Positions 61,485-64,000 of a stretch of 64,000 bases of DNA are shown piece by piece. Location: contig NZ_CP119409.1 in assembly GCF_029223885.1 (NCBI RefSeq), positions 2,816,001 to 2,880,000 on the forward strand, read 5' to 3'. A model generated the notes under the pieces. That model was not told the DNA's origin. It did no database searches and worked only from the letters and a program-made list of their open reading frames with translations. Source of the DNA: Pararhizobium gei (lineage in GTDB: Bacteria; Pseudomonadota; Alphaproteobacteria; Rhizobiales; Rhizobiaceae). Numbering within the stretch: the first letter of the stretch is position 1; each line of letters begins with the position of its first letter. Made by a program: the position numbers and the translations under genes.

Positions 61485-62774
61485 ATGGCCGCCGAACGAA
61501 CCTTACCCAACCTTTGGCATGCAACGGCACCTGTGGCACCGGAGACACATCCGCTGGCAGGCGACATCACCGTGGATGTTGCGGTCATCGGCGGCGGTTT
61601 TACCGGCCTTTCCGCAGCACTTCACCTCGCTGAAAAGGGCGTCAAGGTCGCTGTTGCCGAAGCGATGATGATCGGCTTCGGTGGGTCCGGTCGCAATGTT
61701 GGCCTGGTCAATGCCGGAATGTGGACGAAACCGGACGACCTTATCGCAACGCTCGGCGTCGAAGCCGGAACGCGTCTTTTGCGCGAACTGGGGGATGGAC
61801 CGTCTCTCGTCTACGACCTCGTCGCGAAACATGACATTCGCTGCGAAGCCGTTCGCAACGGCACATTGCATCTCGCCGTCGGCACGGAAGGGGTGCAGGA
61901 AATCCGCAGTCGCGAGGCGCAGTGGCAGAGATTCGGCGCTCCTGTCGAAGCGCTGTCGGCCGAACGCACCCAGAGCCTAACCGGCGCGGAAGGTTTTGCC
62001 GGCGCCCTGCTCGATCGCCGCGCCGGCACCATCCAGCCGCTTGCCTATGCCCGCGGCCTCGCCAGCGCGGCATTGGCTGCAGGCGCTGAAATCTATACCG
62101 AAACGCCGCTTCTTGCGGCAGAAAGGAAGGGCGACGTCTGGCACCTGGCAACGCCGGGCGGCGCAATACGAGCAAAAAACGTCATCCTCGCCACCAATGC
62201 CTATGGCAGGCTGATCGACAGCACGCCCTGGACGGCCCACACCGAGGAACTGACGATCCTGCCCTATTTCCAGTTTGCCACGCAGCCTTTGAGCGACAAT
62301 CTGGCCCGCAGCATCCTGCCGGAACGCCAGGGTTGCTGGGACACGGGGCTGGTCATGACGTCGTTCCGGATGGACGCGCAAAACCGGCTGATCTTTGGCA
62401 GTATCGGCCGGCTGGACGCGATAGCCAAGGGAACGCACACAGCCTTTGTCAGGCGGTCGCTGCGCAAGCTCTTTCCCCAGATCGGCGATATGAAACTGGA
62501 ATATTGGTGGGATGGCCGTATCGGCATGACGCCCAACAACCTTCCCCAGTTGCACACCATGGCGCCGAACGTCATTTCGGTCAGCGGTTATAATGGCCGC
62601 GGTATCGCACCGGGCACGGTGTTCGGACGGGCGCTCGCCCGCCATGTCATGGAAGAGCCGAACGCTCTGCCGCTTGGCGAAACCCCTGTTTCTCCCGACC
62701 GCTGGCGGAGCCTCAAATCGGCTTTCTACCATGCAGGCGCACAGGCCAAGCATTTTATCGACCGGCGCTTCTGA
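61485..62774 (+). CDS. FAD-dependent oxidoreductase (DAO family, PuuB/OrdL-like)
   Basis: A 429-residue flavoprotein. It has a short pre-sequence LPNLWHATAPVAP, the Rossmann motif VAVIGGGFTGLSAALHLAEKG, FGGSGRNVGLVNAGMW (an RNxG motif of the gamma-glutamylputrescine/proline-like oxidase group), NVILATNAY and the C-terminal YNGRGIAPGTVFGRALA. The ATG at 61485 has AGGAA upstream. Substrates in this group are amines or N-modified amino acids. It is not an obvious paralogue of the flavoprotein at 26 kb; motifs differ. Confidence 0.88.
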   Translation: MAAERTLPNLWHATAPVAPETHPLAGDITVDVAVIGGGFTGLSAALHLAEKGVKVAVAEAMMIGFGGSGRNVGLVNAGMWTKPDDLIATLGVEAGTRLLRELGDGPSLVYDLVAKHDIRCEAVRNGTLHLAVGTEGVQEIRSREAQWQRFGAPVEALSAERTQSLTGAEGFAGALLDRRAGTIQPLAYARGLASAALAAGAEIYTETPLLAAERKGDVWHLATPGGAIRAKNVILATNAYGRLIDSTPWTAHTEELTILPYFQFATQPLSDNLARSILPERQGCWDTGLVMTSFRMDAQNRLIFGSIGRLDAIAKGTHTAFVRRSLRKLFPQIGDMKLEYWWDGRIGMTPNNLPQLHTMAPNVISVSGYNGRGIAPGTVFGRALARHVMEEPNALPLGETPVSPDRWRSLKSAFYHAGAQAKHFIDRRF

Positions 62775-62846
62775 GCCGTTTGCGTCAGCCTGTGGAACCT
62801 TTCCAAGTCTGTCCTGTTGAGGAAACAGAATCGGAAGGAGATGGAC

Positions 62847-63050
62847 ATGAAACAGGATACACCGAAACCCGGTCCGGCCGGAACGACGGATCAGTCGCCG
62901 CGATGGGAAGGACCGGAGGAAACGCGCCCGTCCGGTTATCTGCCTGCTGTCGATAACCCAGACATCGATCGGGACGCCCATGGCGAAAACCTCAGCGATC
63001 CCGATCGCAGTAAGGTGACCGATGCAGGCAAGACGAAAGGAGACCGCTGA
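62847..63050 (+). CDS. Small hydrophilic protein, 67 aa
   Basis: The product begins MKQDTPKPGPAGTTDQSP and is strongly hydrophilic, rich in Asp, Pro, Lys and Gly, with no hydrophobic core (HGENLSDPDRSKVTDAG). Such sequences are usually disordered and some are stress-protective. GGAAGGAG precedes this ATG. It overlaps the next gene (TGATG), and both look alike in composition. Function is unknown. Confidence 0.72.
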   Translation: MKQDTPKPGPAGTTDQSPRWEGPEETRPSGYLPAVDNPDIDRDAHGENLSDPDRSKVTDAGKTKGDR

Positions 63051-63295
63051 TGGCGTCCCCTGACAAGCCGAAGACGGATGGCGCAACCGATGTTCGCAAG
63101 GATGCGCAGGGACAATTCGCAAATCCCCGCAAGCACAGCGACAACAATGGAGTGGCCAGCGCCAAGCCGCGCGTCATTACCGGTTCCGACGATGCCACAG
63201 CCAACAAGAATCCTCCAGGCGCGAAATCGCCGGGGAAGGAATGGGACGTAAACTACGACCCGAGCGACATGAACGAAGGTGACTTTCGCGGCTAG
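63050..63295 (+). CDS. Small hydrophilic protein, 81 aa
   Basis: Begins MASPDKPKTDGATDVRKDAQG and ends DPSDMNEGDFRG; rich in Asp, Asn, Lys, Pro and Gly, hydrophilic throughout and probably disordered. It shares composition with the 67-aa gene before it, whose stop overlaps its ATG, and AAAGGAG lies just upstream. A hairpin terminator follows. I recognise no family; both may be hydrophilin-like, which composition alone cannot prove. Confidence 0.74.
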   Translation: MASPDKPKTDGATDVRKDAQGQFANPRKHSDNNGVASAKPRVITGSDDATANKNPPGAKSPGKEWDVNYDPSDMNEGDFRG

Positions 63296-63328
63296 TTTGG
63301 CGATCTAAGCGCTAAAGGCCCAATTGCG

Positions 63329-63362
63329 AATGCGCCGTTCGGCTTTCGGACGGCGCATTTTC
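63329..63362 (+). terminator. Intrinsic terminator after the hydrophilic-protein pair
   Basis: A 10-bp inverted repeat (AATGCGCCGT / ACGGCGCATT) followed by TTTT on the plus strand, 34 bases after the stop. It also lies just past the stop of the ParA gene on the other strand. Confidence 0.8.
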
Positions 63363-63365
63363 ATG

Positions 63366-64000
63366 TCAGGCAGCACGGCGCAGGCGATTAACCGCGCGCA
63401 AGGGGACGAGCTTGCATACCTCCTCGGCAAAGGCCCGCGCGTTTTGACAGGCCTTGTCGAGATTGCTGACCCGGTTTGGATACATGTCGCCAAGCGTTCC
63501 GCCGCAGTCGAATATATCGCGGAAGGCCGCCCGCTCGACGATTGGGGTGTCGAGAACCCGAACGGCGCGCTGGGCAAGCAACTGCTTCACGACTTGCAAG
63601 GCGCGTGTCGTGACCAGAGAATTCACTCTCGTCAAAACCACGGAATGATCGATGCGGATCCCTGCATTTTTCTCAAGCTGGGCCAGGATTTCGAGAACCT
63701 GCGCGCCGCCTTTGGCGTCCATGGCGCAGCCCTGGATCGGGATCAGCACATGATCCGACAGCCCGATCGCAGTTGCCATCAGCGTGTTGCGGGCACCGGC
63801 GAGGTCGATGATGAAGTAGTCGGTACGCGCCCGGTTCTCGCTGAGATGGGCCTGGATTGAGGCCAGGGAAACAAAGGAAATCACATCGATATTGGCAATC
63901 TTGCCCGAAATCTCATGCCAATGGGAGATCCAGTGCTGCGGATCGGCATCAAGGATCGTGACCCTTGCGCCGGTGTTTGCAAGCTCCGTTGCAAGAAGGA
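63366..64000 (-). CDS. ParA-family ATPase (partial, C-terminal 211 residues)
   Basis: The minus-strand frame is open to the right edge. The visible part reads LLATELANTGARVTILDADPQHWISHWH, where DADPQ is the switch I/A' aspartate region of ParA/MinD ATPases, then YFIIDLAGARNTLM (Walker B-type), VLIPIQGCAMDAKGGAQV and a basic tail (RLRRAA). The deviant Walker A loop is beyond the window. Such orphan ParA proteins position plasmids, chemosensory arrays or other cargo; no parB is visible. Confidence 0.85.
   Translation of the reverse strand, partial: LLATELANTGARVTILDADPQHWISHWHEISGKIANIDVISFVSLASIQAHLSENRARTDYFIIDLAGARNTLMATAIGLSDHVLIPIQGCAMDAKGGAQVLEILAQLEKNAGIRIDHSVVLTRVNSLVTTRALQVVKQLLAQRAVRVLDTPIVERAAFRDIFDCGGTLGDMYPNRVSNLDKACQNARAFAEEVCKLVPLRAVNRLRRAA

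Noticed and set aside
1..64000. CRISPR arrays and tRNA or rRNA genes
   Set aside because: No spaced direct-repeat array, cloverleaf or rRNA signature was seen; the only structural RNA gene I can support is rnpB.

Overview
The window reads as a chromosome segment of a Rhizobiales bacterium, most likely Rhizobiaceae (Rhizobium/Agrobacterium/Ensifer-like; genus not resolved). Signs are the high-GC coding, the gene content and order of the division/cell-wall (dcw) cluster, a 589-residue FtsZ with a long linker, betaine-lipid genes btaA-btaB, a PPi-type phosphofructokinase, and a RIME-like intergenic palindrome. All functional calls come from reading translated frames and motifs by eye; no database search was run.

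1-25.6 kb: an almost complete dcw cluster on the minus strand. In transcription order it is mraZ, rsmH, ftsL, ftsI, murE, murF, mraY, murD, ftsW, murG, murC, murB, two tiny membrane-protein genes, then ddlB, ftsQ, ftsA, ftsZ, lpxC, bamD, recN (cut by the left edge). Most junctions overlap or nearly touch. Between the murB and ddlB blocks sit a plus-strand MHS-type transporter and a minus-strand aquaporin gene broken by one extra base in a G7 tract. The mraZ upstream region carries four TGGG boxes at exact 10-bp spacing and an attenuator-like hairpin.

25.8-47.4 kb: RNase P RNA, a FAD oxidase, and a loose set of peptidoglycan-active genes (two SLT-type transglycosylases, an amidase, a GH25 lysozyme, an MltB-type enzyme), plus a TerB/DnaJ protein, transporters, pfp, a serine-hydrolase gene, btaAB, a KefB-like antiporter probably starting at CTG, an ArsR-methyltransferase/metF operon with a 22-bp palindromic operator, ettA and an RNase T2 with an unusual second active-site motif.

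47.7-56.1 kb: a compact Mu-like transposable-phage element on the minus strand. It has a divergent CI-type repressor, a small Ner-position gene, MuA-type transposase, MuB-type ATPase, an 87-aa gene, GemA/gp16, a Mor-position regulator, capsid, protease/scaffold, a 55-aa holin-like gene and a second CI-like protein. Terminase, portal, tail and lysis enzymes are absent, and capsid precedes protease, the reverse of Mu. Element ends were not found.

56.5-64 kb: host genes again: alpha/beta hydrolase plus EamA exporter, a phosphatase-like domain protein, a DUF4432-type protein, an L,D-transpeptidase, a second FAD oxidoreductase, two small hydrophilic proteins and a ParA-family ATPase cut by the right edge.
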